Both the position numbers and the translations under genes were made by a program. Positions 11,241 to 21,915 of a stretch of DNA of 64,000 nt are shown piece by piece. Source of the DNA: Arion vulgaris (Eukaryota > Mollusca > Gastropoda > Stylommatophora > Arionidae); NCBI GenBank assembly GCA_020796225.1, contig CM036753.1, forward strand, positions 77,055,865 to 77,119,864, given 5' to 3'. Each line of letters opens with the position of its first letter. Positions within the stretch are counted from its first letter, which is position 1. Below the pieces are notes generated by a model, which saw only the letters and a list, made by a program, of their open reading frames with translations, was not told the origin of the DNA and did not search any database.

Positions 11241-11584
11241 CTCTTCCAGGACACATAGAGAAGCAATCTGATAAGTTTTGATACTAACCAGCAGTGAGAC
11301 AAGCCCTCCCTTCCCCAGAAAGACACAAGTAAACGCATCAACATGCCTAGGAAAACCAGTGTATTGATTTTGTTATCGCCCTGCCATTCTTGACGAAGCA
11401 GTGTTATTGATCTCCTTTCCCTGTCCTTTCACGTAACATTTCTCCTGCACAAAGGACTGTCTACTTCACTGCTTTGTGTATATGTGTGTGTCTGTGCTAC
11501 AGGGCGAAAATGAAAACTTAAAAAATAGAAAAAGGAGATGTGTATGATTGAGAAAGAAAAAAAATCACATTAAAAACAGAAAAT

Positions 11585-12205
11585 TAGATATAGAGAAACA
11601 AAGTGTGAAGCGAGGAAAGGGATTTGTTTGTGTGTATGTGTACTAGAGGAAACAAAGTGTGAAGGAGGAAAGGGATTTGTTTGTGTATAGTGTGTGTACT
11701 AGAGGAAACAAAGTGTGAAGCGAGGAAAGGGGATTTGTTTGTGTGTGTACTAGAGGAAACAAAGTGTGAAGCGAGGAAAGGGGATTTGTTTGTGTGTGTG
11801 TGTGTGTGTGGTACTAGAGAAACAAAAGTGAAGCGGAGAAAAGGGATTTGTTTGTGTATATGTGTGTGTACTAGAGGAAACAAAGTGTGAAGGAGGAAGG
11901 GGATTTGTTTGTGTGTGTACTAGAGGAAACAAAGTGTGAAGCGAGGAAAGGGGATTTGTTTGTGTATATGTGTGTGTACTAGAGGAAACAAAATGTGAAG
12001 CGAGAAAGGATTTGTTTGTGTATATGTGTGTACTAGAGGAAACAAAGTGTGAAGCGAGGAAAGGGGATTTGTATGTGTGTGTGTGTGTACTAGAGGAAAC
12101 AAAGTGTGAAGCAGGAAGGGATTTGTTTGTGTATGTGTGTGTACTAGAGGAACAAAGTGTGAAGCGAGGAAGGGGATTTGTTTGTGTATGTGTGTACTGA
12201 GGGAA
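11585..12205 (+). repeat. GT/GA-rich minisatellite, ~45-60 bp unit, about 12 units
   Basis: The unit carries tactagaggaaacaaagtg, tgaagcgaggaaagggg and atttgtttgtgtgt, with a variable (GT)n segment. One-base gains and losses are frequent. Read on the minus strand (the host transcript) it is pyrimidine/CA-rich. The long open frames here are repeat artefacts. Confidence 0.95.
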
Positions 12206-12262
12206 CAAAAGCGAGCATGCCTCAAGGCAGATAAATAGATATGCAGTGCTAACACGGATGTG

Positions 12263-12417
12263 GTTGTTTGTTTGTTTATGTAGGAAGATTAAAACCTCTT
12301 TAAGCCGAGGCACGTCTTTCAATGTTAAGGGCCAACCTTGTTTTGGTTATATCAGAGCGTGTAGGCTAACATGAACAAATAAGAATAAACTCCTTTTGGA
12401 GAATCCAAGTGTATATG
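12263..12417 (+). mobile_element. SINE-like element R3, copy 2, with target-site duplication
   Basis: Same body as 3353-3507: TTTGTTTG start, TTTAAGCCGAGGCACG, GGTTATATCAGAGCGTGTAG, and TAAACTCCTTTTGGAGAATC end. It is flanked by identical AACACGGATGTG at 12251-12262 and 12418-12429. The family shows an internal GGAG-type palindrome at its 3' end (CTCCTTTTGGAG), capable of a small hairpin. Confidence 0.75.
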
Positions 12418-13097
12418 AACACGGATGTGTTTGGTCGAAAGGCGCATTTATAGCAATCTAACTATAAACTGTAATACAACATAACAAACACCGTGATTTT
12501 CAGCGCCAACAACGAAGTATGTCAGAGATATACAGCAGGTGCGACACATATGTTTATCTCAGTCTTCTTGCTTAAACACGCGTGTTACCACATAATAAAT
12601 CTCATGAAAACACACACGAGAAAACTGGTTGGTGTTTAACAACTTCAAAGAACGCAAGGTGGGGGATTTTGTCAACAACAACGTGAGACAGAATACTACT
12701 ACAGCTCTAATACAATAATTACAACGCAAGAATGGATGCTATATCCGTCCAATCTTAATTGCACGGTGTTTTTGTGTGCAGCAGAAGAGAGACAGAGAGG
12801 GAATGAAGGGGTTGTGGAGACGGAACAGCGATTCAAGAATGTTAACATCCACGCAATGCGTGTACTCCAAACGAAACAACAAGACACAAAGTCGACCAGG
12901 TGTTATTCAAGGACATGAAAGAAGTGTGCTAGCGTGTATGACCCCAGCTGGTCTAGATTGAAGTTCACACAAACAACTCGCTGTACAGCAACATTTGTTT
13001 GGCTTGTGTCAGCAGCGTGTTACACACAAAAGCCACATTCCAGTAGACATTTGGCAATTACACACATCGAATATACAACACTCCTGCTAAATCTCTT

Positions 13098-13188
13098 TTT
13101 TTATATATATATATATATATTCATTATGTACTTGCTAATTAATATACTGGATATGTGTGTTTGCTTTATATATATATATATGCGTGTG
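13098..13188 (+). repeat. Two short (TA)n tracts
   Basis: (TA)n at about 13101-13120 and again at about 13168-13182, in otherwise unique AT-rich sequence. Confidence 0.8.
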
Positions 13189-13764
13189 TGTCATATTTAA
13201 AAAACACGCTTATAATTAATGTATGTAATGTTCCTACTAGCTGTCGCCACGGTAATTAGCGATTTACGTTAGTAACACTGGCTCGTTACGGTTCAGTTAC
13301 CGAGGCATAACCAAGTAATGAATGTATGATCAAGTTGTCCTTAAGAGCACGCACACGATTTGGGACAGTATTATACAAACGTCAAGCATATATTCAGCTA
13401 CACTAGATATACAAAAAGGTGCAGTGCCGTACAGAGGGCAACCAACAGTCACAGTATAAATAACTGCTAAATAAGGTATGTGAAGTTCTCATGAAAACAT
13501 GAATAGAAATAGAGAAGAAAGAGTGGACCGAAACAACCCAGAATCCAACAACTTGCCTGCTGATAGCAAGCAGCCTTGGCCACTAGAAAAGAAAGAAAAT
13601 GCTTGTATTTTCCATTAAAAAAACACAAAGTAAAATTAGTAACATAAAATACTGCAATATGAGATGGGCCCTTACTATATATACTGTATAGAGTACATAT
13701 ATGTTTCCCATCATACATCATTCAGATTCGTTTTTGCCTAGGAGTTCACAATGACAGCCCTTAC

Positions 13765-14274
13765 TACGAGGGGAAGTCAATAAGTAAGCCACAAATGGCT
13801 GTAGAAAAATAACTAAACATGATAACATCTTGAAACCAGTTTATTTTTATACATACATATTGTTCCTTTATTTCTCAACATAATTTCCACCAACATTGAT
13901 GCACTTATCCCATCGTTTTATCAATCCTCCCAAACCGGCTGCATAGAACTGCGGGCTCTGTTTTCTAAACCACGTTTTCACTTCACATTCAACTTCGGCG
14001 TCATTCGCGAAATGTCTCCCGCCAAGGTGGGTTTCAGTGGACCAAAAAGGTGGAAATCGTTAGGGGCTAAGTCGGGACTGTAAGGTTGATATTCCAGAAC
14101 TTTCCACCGTAGTTGATTAATTTTCTCTTGAGTTAATCGAGCCGTATGTGGTCTGGCATTGTCATGAAGAAGCAACACTCCTGTAGTCAGCAGTCCTGGA
14201 CATTTTATTCGAATTGCATCATGAAGCATCGATAGAACTTCACAGTATGATTCAGAATTCACATTGTCACCTTT
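13765..14274 (-). mobile_element. mariner element, left arm of a fold-back (3' part, minus strand)
   Basis: The minus-strand frame from 14262 carries the mariner transposase C-terminal half: LLHDNARPHTA (second catalytic Asp), YSPDLAPNDFHLFGPLK (third Asp region of the D,D34D triad) and a degenerate C terminus. The outer end at 13765 starts TACGAGGGGAAGTCAATAAG, the terminal inverted repeat preceded by its TA. The arm stops abruptly at about 14274, where sequence of the opposite copy begins. Confidence 0.85.
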
Positions 14275-15095
14275 CGAAGAAAGAGATTGAAGAAAGTGTG
14301 CTCAATGTGAGTACCCAGACAATTGAAGGAGAACACAAATGAACCGATTTGGTCTGTCCTTGCGCCATCTCTGTCAATACGAAGATGAAGAAGACATACT
14401 GAACAGGATTGTTACTGGGGATGAATCATGGTGCATCACTACCAGCCCAAATCAAAGCGTGCTTCAATACAGTGGAAACATCTTTCTTCGCCTTGTGTCA
14501 AAAATTCAAGGTTACGCCATCAGCAGGGAAAGTCATGCTGACGGTGTTTTGGGATTGTCAAGGAGTGCTTTTAACCAATTTCAAGAAGAAAGGTGACAAT
14601 GTGAATTCTGAATCATACTGTGAAGTTCTATCGATGCTTCATGATGCAATTCGAAAACAAATGTCCAAGACTGCTGACTACAGGAGTGTTGCTTCTTCAT
14701 GACAATGCCAGACCACATACGGCTCGATTAACTCAGGAGAAAATTAATCAACTACGGTGGAAAGTTCTGGAATATCAACCTTACAGTCCCGACTTAGCCC
14801 CTAACGATTTCCACCTTTTGGTCCACTGAAAACCCACCTTGGCGGAGACATTTCGCGAATGACGCCGAAGTTGAATGTGAAGTGAAAACGTGGTTTAGAA
14901 AACAGAGCCCGCAGTTCTATGCAGCCGGTTTGGGAGGATTGATAAAACGATGGGATAAGTGCATCAATGTTGGTAGAAATTATGTTGAGAAATAAAGGAA
15001 CAATGTATGTATACAAATAAACTGGTTTCAAGTTGTTATCATGTTTAGTTATTTTTCTACAGCCATTTGTGGCTTACTTATTGACTTCCCTCGTA
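14275..15095 (+). mobile_element. mariner element, right arm plus loop (transposase pseudogene)
   Basis: This is the plus-strand copy of the same transposon and extends further 5' than the left arm. It has TGDESW (first catalytic Asp, at about 14415), then KVTPSAGKVMLTVFWDCQG, DNARPHTARLT, YSPDLAPNDFHL and a C terminus readable to near 14990. It ends in CTTATTGACTTCCCTCGTA, the inverted repeat at 15095. Several frameshifts (near 14345, 14470, 14660 and 14820) make it nonfunctional. About 507 bp (14589-15095) is an inverted duplicate of the left arm, and 14275-14588 is the unpaired loop. The 5' third of the transposase and the true 5' terminal repeat are missing. Confidence 0.85.
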
Positions 15096-15409
15096 TTAAG
15101 ACAGCTTACGACACAACAACGGAAAGTTTTGTATGAACGATCTAGTGACACATTGATCAATAGTGTAACATGACTAACCATGGGCACAGTGCTATTTATG
15201 AACAATTCTGCCATGTGATGTATTGCTTGAATATGTATATAATCATCAGACCAAACTTCTGCAGTCAAGCAGAACCAGATCAATGTGTAGATGACATTCG
15301 GAAAACATGGGGAGATTCACTGCTGGTGGATATAGCATGACTATTCATTTCAAATAAACCAAGTTATTACAATTGACGGAGAGGGTATAGGGTGGTGAAA
15401 TCAAGCTTT

Positions 15410-15615
15410 CAAGCTAAGAATAGACAGAGCTGAACTCGAGACAGGGTTGAAACTATGGAGTTTAACCCAAGTTTAGTTAGGGTTTAACCCAAGGTGAGAC
15501 AGAGTTGAAACTGTGAGACGATAGAGATTTTAACCGAAGTTTAGCGAGGGTTGAACCTAAGATAAGATAGAGATGAACCTACGTTTAGTTAGGATTGAAC
15601 CTGGGATGAGATAGT
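15410..15615 (+). repeat. Degenerate tandem repeat
   Basis: Units of about 45-60 bp are built on gagatagagttgaa, actaygtttagttagggtt and gaacctaag, in about four imperfect copies. Confidence 0.65.
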
Positions 15616-16039
15616 TTTGTCACAATTATAACCCTCAGTAGATAGGACGACGATAACACATCCCGTCATCCATTTATTCTGCCGGTGAAAGACAGGCCAG
15701 CATATTTACTTCTAACTTCAACCCAAAGTGGGCATGATATGATATCTTCAGATACCGCAGTTCTAATACGAGATGAAAAACAGCTTGCGTTCAGACGGAA
15801 TTAGAAATACACAAATAAATCAAATGAAGAATATCAATAAGATAACAAGGAGAGACACATGATGACTTAGATAAAGAAGATTACAATATCTTGCTGAATA
15901 TGGGCATGTGTTACGTTATGATACAGTTTACAGGTAAGGTTACCAGATCCAGTATTCAATATAGCATTTTTTTACGAACGGGGTTGTTTTCCTTTTCAGT
16001 CTTGCTCGTTTAGTCAAGACTGCGGTGTACTACCAGAGC

Positions 16040-16965
16040 TACAACTTGGAGGTGGGGTAGGAAACTTGGAGTGGGTAGAACTTGGAGGTGGAGTAGGAAA
16101 CTTGGAGGTTGGGAAAGGTTAGGAAACTTGGAGGTGGGGTAGGAAACTTGGAGGTGGGGTAGGAAACTTGGAGGTGGAGTAGGGAACTTGGAGGTGGAGT
16201 AGGAACTTGGAGGTGGAGTAGGAACTTGGAGGTGGGGTAGGAACTTGGAGGTGGGGGTAGGAAACTTGGAGGTGGGGTAGGAACTTGGAGGTGGGAGTAG
16301 GAACTTGAGTGTAGGAACTTGGAGGTGGAGGGGAACTTGCGAGGTGGTAGGAACTTGAGGTGGAGTAGGAACTTGGAGGTGGAGTAGGAACTTGGAGGTG
16401 GGAGAACTGAGGTGGGGAACTTGCGAGGTGGAGTAGGGAACTTGCGAGGTGGAGTAGGGAACTTGGAGGTGGAGTAGGAACTTGGAGGTGGAGTAGGAAC
16501 TTGGAGGTGGAGTAGGGAACTTGGAGGTGGAGTAGGAACTTGCGAGTGGAGTGGGTAGGGAACTTGGAGGTGGAGTAGGAACTTGCGAGGTGGAGTAGGA
16601 ACTTGCGAGGTGGAGTAGGGAACTTGCGAGGTGGGTGGGAACTTGCGAGGTGGAGTGGGAACTTGGAGGTGGAGTGGGAACTTGGAGGTGGAGTAGGGAA
16701 CTTGGAGGTGGAGTAGGAACTTGCGAGGTGGAGTAGGAACTTGAGGTGGAGTAGGAACTTGCGAGGTGGTGTGGGAACTTGCGAGGTGGAGTGGGAACTT
16801 GCGAGGTGGAGTGGGAACTTGCGAGGTGGAGTGGGAACTTGCGAGGTGGAGTAGGAACTTGCGAGGTGGAGTAGGGAACTTGCGAGGTGGAGTAGGGAAC
16901 TTGCGAGGTGGAGTGGGGAACTTGCGAGGTGGAGTAGGAACTGGGGTGGTGTGGGGATCGTGGAG
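16040..16965 (+). repeat. G-rich minisatellite, ~19-21 bp unit, about 45 units
   Basis: The unit is aacttggaggtggagtagg, with a second variant in which ggagg becomes gcgagg. The variant is absent at the left side and dominant at the right (from about 16740), so the array has grown in blocks. The plus strand is almost free of runs of C. The minus (transcript) strand is CT-rich and could act as a polypyrimidine reservoir. The 336-codon open frame across it (PTPPSS-type repeats) is a repeat artefact. Confidence 0.95.
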
Positions 16966-17697
16966 TGGGGATCGTGGAGATGGGAACTTGATCAGCTCTG
17001 GTTTGCTGAAGTAGACTCAAGTTACCATATTCTCTGTGTCCTATGACATCTGATTACAATAATACAGTTGAACAAGTGGGAGATTGGATACAATAGATAA
17101 ACTGTATACAACAACATCTCACTAGCAGGTGGTAACAGTTCTGAAAGTGTTTAAACACATCTCCGATTACCGAGCCAGTAAATAAGGACAGCGGAAGTAG
17201 GCAACACATTTGTTACTGAACATTCCTGGTCCTATCTTGAGAATTATTAATTACAAGTGTGTGTCCAGTTGGGGGAGAAGAGGGAGGGTGAACAGTTTAT
17301 CAATGAGAGGTTTATTGGTTTTATCCTCCCCCTCCATGCCCAAATTTGGTAACTCTAATCGTCATTCAATGTCCTGCTTTTACTGGCAAGTTGCTACACA
17401 AACTTAGTAGAGTTTACAGGACATGGATTCTTCCATCTGGAGGAGATGAGAGAGAGAGAGAGGTAGGAAAGAAAAGAAACAAAGAACATTCAGTTCCTGA
17501 ACAAGAGTTATCTGAGTTATTTGAAATATGGGATATTGTGGAATTTTCTGTTGGATTTTCTTTTTCTGTTGTCACTCTTAGCACATGCATATTTGACTTC
17601 ATAATTAACGAATCGGTGACAATGGCTGACTACATACAACAACATGTTTAAGTGATCAACAAGAAGAAGCAACAAGTTGTCGAATGTTTATGCTCAC

Positions 17698-17886
17698 CTT
17701 TACTGCCTAAACTGGAAACTGGTGAAGGACTAGTAGTCTCAACTACTGTTGCTGCCCGTAACTTTGTGCTAGTTCCTTTGCCGATACAGCTGGTCGTCGT
17801 CGCAGTCACAGATGTAGTTAATGTATTGTTGTTAATGGTAATACTGCTCGAATGTTTTGCTGGACTTGCAGTGACAGTGTTGCTGC
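17698..17886 (-). CDS. JMJD1C: JMJD1C/KDM3-like demethylase, internal exon (Ser/Thr-rich)
   Basis: Acceptor tttcaatcag ends at 17887; donor AAAG|gtgagc at 17697. The length is 189 bp with phase 1 at both ends, so it fits the next exon (8691) as G|GG. The single open frame reads SNTVTASPAKHSSS, a run of Asn/Thr, SVTATTTSCIGKG, then VVETTSPSPVSSLGSKG. This is a low-complexity, probably disordered linker, as in the same part of vertebrate JMJD1C, so recognition rests on splice signals, phase and position rather than similarity. The other two frames contain stops. Confidence 0.7.
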
Positions 17887-17954
17887 CTGATTGAAAGTTT
17901 ACTGTTCCACGATTGATATTTATGATCTGCAGATATGTAGATAAGTTTATTATT

Positions 17955-18178
17955 ATCCACTACATGTAATATAGCTCTATGTAAGAGGCTAACAATGTCA
18001 AGGCACTCTACATGTAATAGGGTCTCCTAAGAATCTAACAATGTCAAGCCACTCTACATGTAATAGCTCTCTAGTAAGGAGGCTAGACAGTGTCAAGCCA
18101 CTCTACATGTAATAGCTCTCTGTAAGAGTCTAACAATGTTAATCCACTCTACATGTAATATCTCTCTGTAAGGAGTCC
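17955..18178 (+). repeat. ~50-58-bp tandem repeat, 4-5 units
   Basis: Units contain cactctacatgtaatag, ctctctgtaagagtctaaca and atgtcaagc, with indels between copies. Confidence 0.85.
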
Positions 18179-18317
18179 TAACTAAATGTCACACTTTTGA
18201 ATATGAGAAACTAATATCAGATAACTAAGAAACTATTATATATGTGATATGAGACAGTTGGATGGTAAGTACGTTATGTACAATGTTTACAACATACTGT
18301 TATAAATGCGTATTTCA

Positions 18318-18568
18318 CCCGAGTGGTTACCGGGTCCAAATTTGGGGTGTAAAGAATAGAACCACTGTTACCTGCCATGCATGTCGTAAGAGGCGACTTA
18401 GGAGGTTTGGCTGAAATCGGATGCATGTGTCCTAAACGTGTAGAAGGCTATGCGTTTAGGGACCTACCAAACCAATGTGCAACGTATACAAGTTCTTGGT
18501 AAAGATCAAACATATCACAAAGAGTGATTAAAATTGGTGTAAAGAACGAACGCAAAGAAGAAGAAGAT
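18318..18568 (+). mobile_element. SINE-A, copy 2
   Basis: Matches 3873-4129 throughout: CCCGAGTGGTTACCGG start, CCAAATTTGGGGTGTAAAG, GTCGTAAGAGGCGACT, and a GCAAAGAAGAAGAAG tail. It lies about 240 bp from an inverted copy. Confidence 0.75.
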
Positions 18569-18804
18569 ATGCGTATTTAATCCAGCACACTTGATGCTGT
18601 CATGTGAGTTTAACAAATAATAATAGGTTCGTATTCCCGTTTCTTGTATGATTGTTATTTTGGTAGGAACTAAATATACATTTGTCTTCTTTAACTCTTT
18701 TACTCCGTAATTTATTGTACCCCCAAGACGCATTTACTTTGTAATGCATGCTAAATTAGTCAGTAGGTTGGCTTTGCGTCATCTCAAAATATATAGTGAG
18801 CCAG

Positions 18805-19055
18805 TCTTCTTCTTTGCTTTCGTTCTTTACGACCAATCTTAATCACTCTCAGTGATACACTTGATCTTTGCCAAGAACGTGTCTGCCTTGCACATTGGTT
18901 TGGTAGGCCCCTAAACGCATAGACTTCTACACGTTTAGAGCACGTGCGTCCGATTTCAGTCGAACCTCCTTGGTCGCCTCTTACGACACGCGTGGCAGTA
19001 ACAGTGGTTCTATTCTTTACACCCCAAATTTGGGCTCCGGTAACCACTCGGGCGG
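18805..19055 (-). mobile_element. SINE-A, copy 3 (inverted relative to copy 2)
   Basis: Minus-strand copy of the same unit. On the plus strand it begins CTTCTTCTTTGC and ends GGTAACCACTCGGGCGGG. Together with copy 2 it could form a long intramolecular duplex in the host pre-mRNA, a possible ADAR substrate. Confidence 0.75.
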
Positions 19056-19416
19056 GTGAGCCAATATATCGGTTCAGCAGGTCGAAAGGGTTAATATTTG
19101 TAAAGTTGCTAAGTCAGTGGCAAACAACCCACACTTATTTTCGTGTTAAACATGTGCAACTTGTACATTCATGCAACTTGTACATTCATACATTTCGTAT
19201 AATCTTAGATAGATATAGAAGCTTAAGCTGACATAAACAAATGTCAGTTGTCGCTACAAATGTTATCGATGTTTTCCTTGCGTTTAGAAGTGGAGACAAC
19301 TTTCAGAAACTTTGGTGCAGAAGGTTAATTTCTATTCAGTCAGATCTGCACGCTAGAGCGACCTGCACAATACATTTCTAAAGTCTATAAATACACATAA
19401 TATGATGTATACATAA

Positions 19417-19749
19417 TCAATACAATGGTTGCAGACTTGTCGTGGAACCTATGTAACTTGATGCCATGCGCATGGACAACATTGTGCAGCTCTCACAAAG
19501 ACACAACTGCCCAGCGTGTTTGTAGTGCGTTGGACGACGGGTGACAAGTCCCCTGTGAATGCGGTTCAATTTCGCGGGCTGGCAGAAAAGCCACAGGTTC
19601 TTCAGATTTACGGTGTTCGTGGCCCGAATGGTTACGATGTCCATGGCACCGACCCGAAGAGCTAAAAGCTCAAGTGCTTCTGGATCGATTAAAAAAACCC
19701 AACTAAACACAACCTTGTTGCTGCTGCATTGTGGATAAGAAAAGTTCAT
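19417..19749 (-). other. Unrecognised 110-codon open frame
   Basis: The frame starts NFSYPQCSSNK and includes FLIDPEALELLALRVGAMDI, IHRGLVTRRP and a Cys-containing end (CLCESC). Composition is less AT-rich than its surroundings. I recognise no family. It is not part of the demethylase, since no splice site or phase fits. It may be a fragment of an old mobile element; 19850-20010 next to it has similar composition. Confidence 0.3.
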
Positions 19750-21174
19750 TTTCTACATTAGAGGTGTTTAATGTGTAACTGCACGCAACGGACTTGTTAG
19801 TAAACATGACAACAAATAATGATAGCCATGATTGTCTCCTCTTAGACGGCTGGTGGTGTCGCATCGATTCCCAGTTGGTGTGCCATTTTCCGAACGCAAA
19901 TGGTTCTCGGTCGACCCAGTCTCAATTGAGTGCCATAGGAACTCGGGGAAATAAATGTGGCCAGTGTGATGTTGACCACAACATCGATCATATGCAGTTG
20001 ATCAAAGGAAAATAGTTCAATACCGTATTCCCAATATACCACATGGTATTTTTTTTCTCTCTCTCTCGTTATATGGACACACAACTTCTGGTTTGTACAC
20101 AAGAGGATTTGATAAAGATAGCGTAGTGTGGTAAAGACCTGTCGTTGAAATTGGGCACAATTCTTGCTAAAATTGAATCCATGCTTTTTTTCTTGTGAAG
20201 ACAAATTTAGTTATAATTTGAATCATTCGGTTATATTAGAGTGCACATTCTATTAAAAAAACAAAATCGACACACAACTTTAAAAAAAAATTAATTGTGT
20301 ATAAAGTTCTGAAGAATTTATTTTAAAAACCCATAGCCTTTTCAGACCATATAGAGTGTGAAGTGCCTGATTCAGTACGTCAAACCCGTTTTCAGCAGGA
20401 CAATTTTGGGACAGGTTCGCCATCTCTATTCAATCCCCTAATATGACTGATGTGATGCATCCTGCTACTACTGCCACCACGTAGAGACGGAGTATGGTCT
20501 TGGTCAGTTATGATTTGCTGAGCCTGACTTTGATCACGTTATTAAGAACGTCTAAGGTTACAGACATTCATTCAATAAGAAACTATGGTGTATTCAAAAG
20601 TAAACAGTTCCAGTAAAAAAATGAATCAGTTTTTATCGACTACGAGACAAGTGCTTTAACTACTAGACAGAATCTTGTGCCAAAAAAACGATAGATAACA
20701 GCTCAGAAGCACATCAATGCATTTGAACACAAATTATATAGAATAGTTCTTAAATATCATGAACATAGAAGAAAAAACAAAATAAATCCATAATATAAGA
20801 ATTAAGCATTGACGAAGGTTAGTTATTAAAAAAGATAGGAATACTTTGAGGGTGTATTTACTAGGGAAGAGAAGGTCAAGGAGAAGATGTGTGCAAGGTG
20901 TGATAGAATAATTACACATCGATACTATATCAGATGAGGGGGCATATTGCATATACTATATCATGGGCGTGTCTTGCGTAAGGAACATGCTACTGAATGA
21001 TATATTACTTAGAAGGAAATATGTACACATACATAAGATGATGTACTAGGAACTGATTGGAAAAATTGTCAACATTATAATACATTTGCTTTCGTTGTTT
21101 GCATCATCTAGCACCATATGAGAACAGCTACAGTGAATATATCAACATACAATCAGACACGTAACTGTGACCAA

Positions 21175-21470
21175 AAAAAAAGAGAAGATGAAGATGTTGG
21201 GCATACTCTGAGAAGAAGTGATCAAATAATCACAAAGCAGACACTAAAAGTGGGAGGCAAATGCTTCAAGGAAGAAAGGACGACAACTTTACCGAGAGAG
21301 GAGAGAAATAACGGACTCTGACCTATAGAAAAGATTGAACGAGTTGACCAAGATAGAGCGGTATTAAGAAATTGCTTGCAAGTCCAATGTAACGCATAGC
21401 GGTGCGAGAAACAAAAAAAAAAGACATGTCCACAACGAGAAAAGATCCTATGCAATAACTTCATGGTATG
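21175..21470 (+). pseudogene. LINE 3' fragment (RT C-terminal region)
   Basis: A plus-strand reading with frame slips gives VGHTLRRSDQIITKQ, then EERNNGL, PIEKIERVDQDRAVLRNCL. This is the familiar GH-LRR ... W-(R/K)-DR--WR pattern at the C terminus of many non-LTR retrotransposon polyproteins. The same consensus is visible at 47985-48250 (+) and 27635-28010 (-). Confidence 0.6.
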
Positions 21471-21523
21471 GAAGAAAATAAATAAATAGAAAAATGATCA
21501 GAAATGGGATGTCAATGATTGTC

Positions 21524-21662
21524 TACGCCTACCAGTATTTGCAAATATAGTCAAGTGAGATAGACAATATCGATTGAGTGTGTAATATATTTTGTGAATA
21601 TTTCTACCAGTATTTGCAAATATAGACAAGTGAGATAGACAATATCGATTGAGTGTGTAATA
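21524..21662 (+). repeat. Two-copy ~70-bp duplication
   Basis: taccagtatttgcaaatata, then caagtgagatagacaatatc, then gattgagtgtgtaata, occurs twice. Confidence 0.85.
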
Positions 21663-21790
21663 AGTATTTGATCTAGTAAATAAAGATACTAAGCAAACAA
21701 GAAGTTATCACTACAAACCATTTCTGTACGTATTATAGAAATGTAGCGGATTCATTGCTATACAGTTTTATAGTAGCCACAGTGGGTTTT

Positions 21791-21823
21791 AAGCAGATAC
21801 GGTTTAATTAACCGTATCTGCTT
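21791..21823. repeat. Near-perfect hairpin (14-bp stem)
   Basis: AAGCAGATACGGTT and its exact reverse complement are separated by five A/T bases. It is isolated, with no neighbouring T-run or gene, so I assign no function. Confidence 0.8.
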
Positions 21824-21915
21824 CTTGGGAATACTATACAGCATAAATGATTAGTTGCAGATGTGACATTCGAACAGTCAATAAGACAGACTGAGTCACG
21901 AAACTGATATCTCAC

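Larger units (their letters stand above)
8692..17697 (-). other. Intron of the JMJD1C-like gene, 9.0 kb
   Basis: Donor GT at 17697-17696 (gtgagc), acceptor AG at 8693-8692, phase 1 on both sides. It holds a LINE tail, the 18-bp array, a tRNA-SINE copy, a GT/GA-rich minisatellite, an R3 element, a mariner fold-back and a G-rich minisatellite. In 9940-11080, 12420-13095, 13190-13760 and 15100-15410 I see only non-repetitive AT-rich sequence plus short chance frames. Confidence 0.75.
17887..21915 (-). other. Intron between tentative exon and Ser/Thr-rich exon, 4.0 kb
   Basis: It holds a minisatellite, an inverted pair of SINE-A copies, an unrecognised open frame, a LINE scrap, a two-copy duplication and a hairpin. 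In 20020-21110 I see only AT-rich sequence and a weak tRNA-like stretch near 20640. If the tentative exon is rejected, the intron extends to 26942, but the phases of the neighbouring exons would then not match. Confidence 0.5.

Noticed and set aside
11750..12322. 190-codon minus-strand frame (HTHTQTNP repeats)
   Set aside because: Read through the GT/GA-rich minisatellite; an artefact of its composition.
16010..17020. 336-codon minus-strand frame rich in Pro/Ser/Thr
   Set aside because: It lies wholly in the G-rich minisatellite. The repeat lacks stops in that frame, so openness is a by-product.
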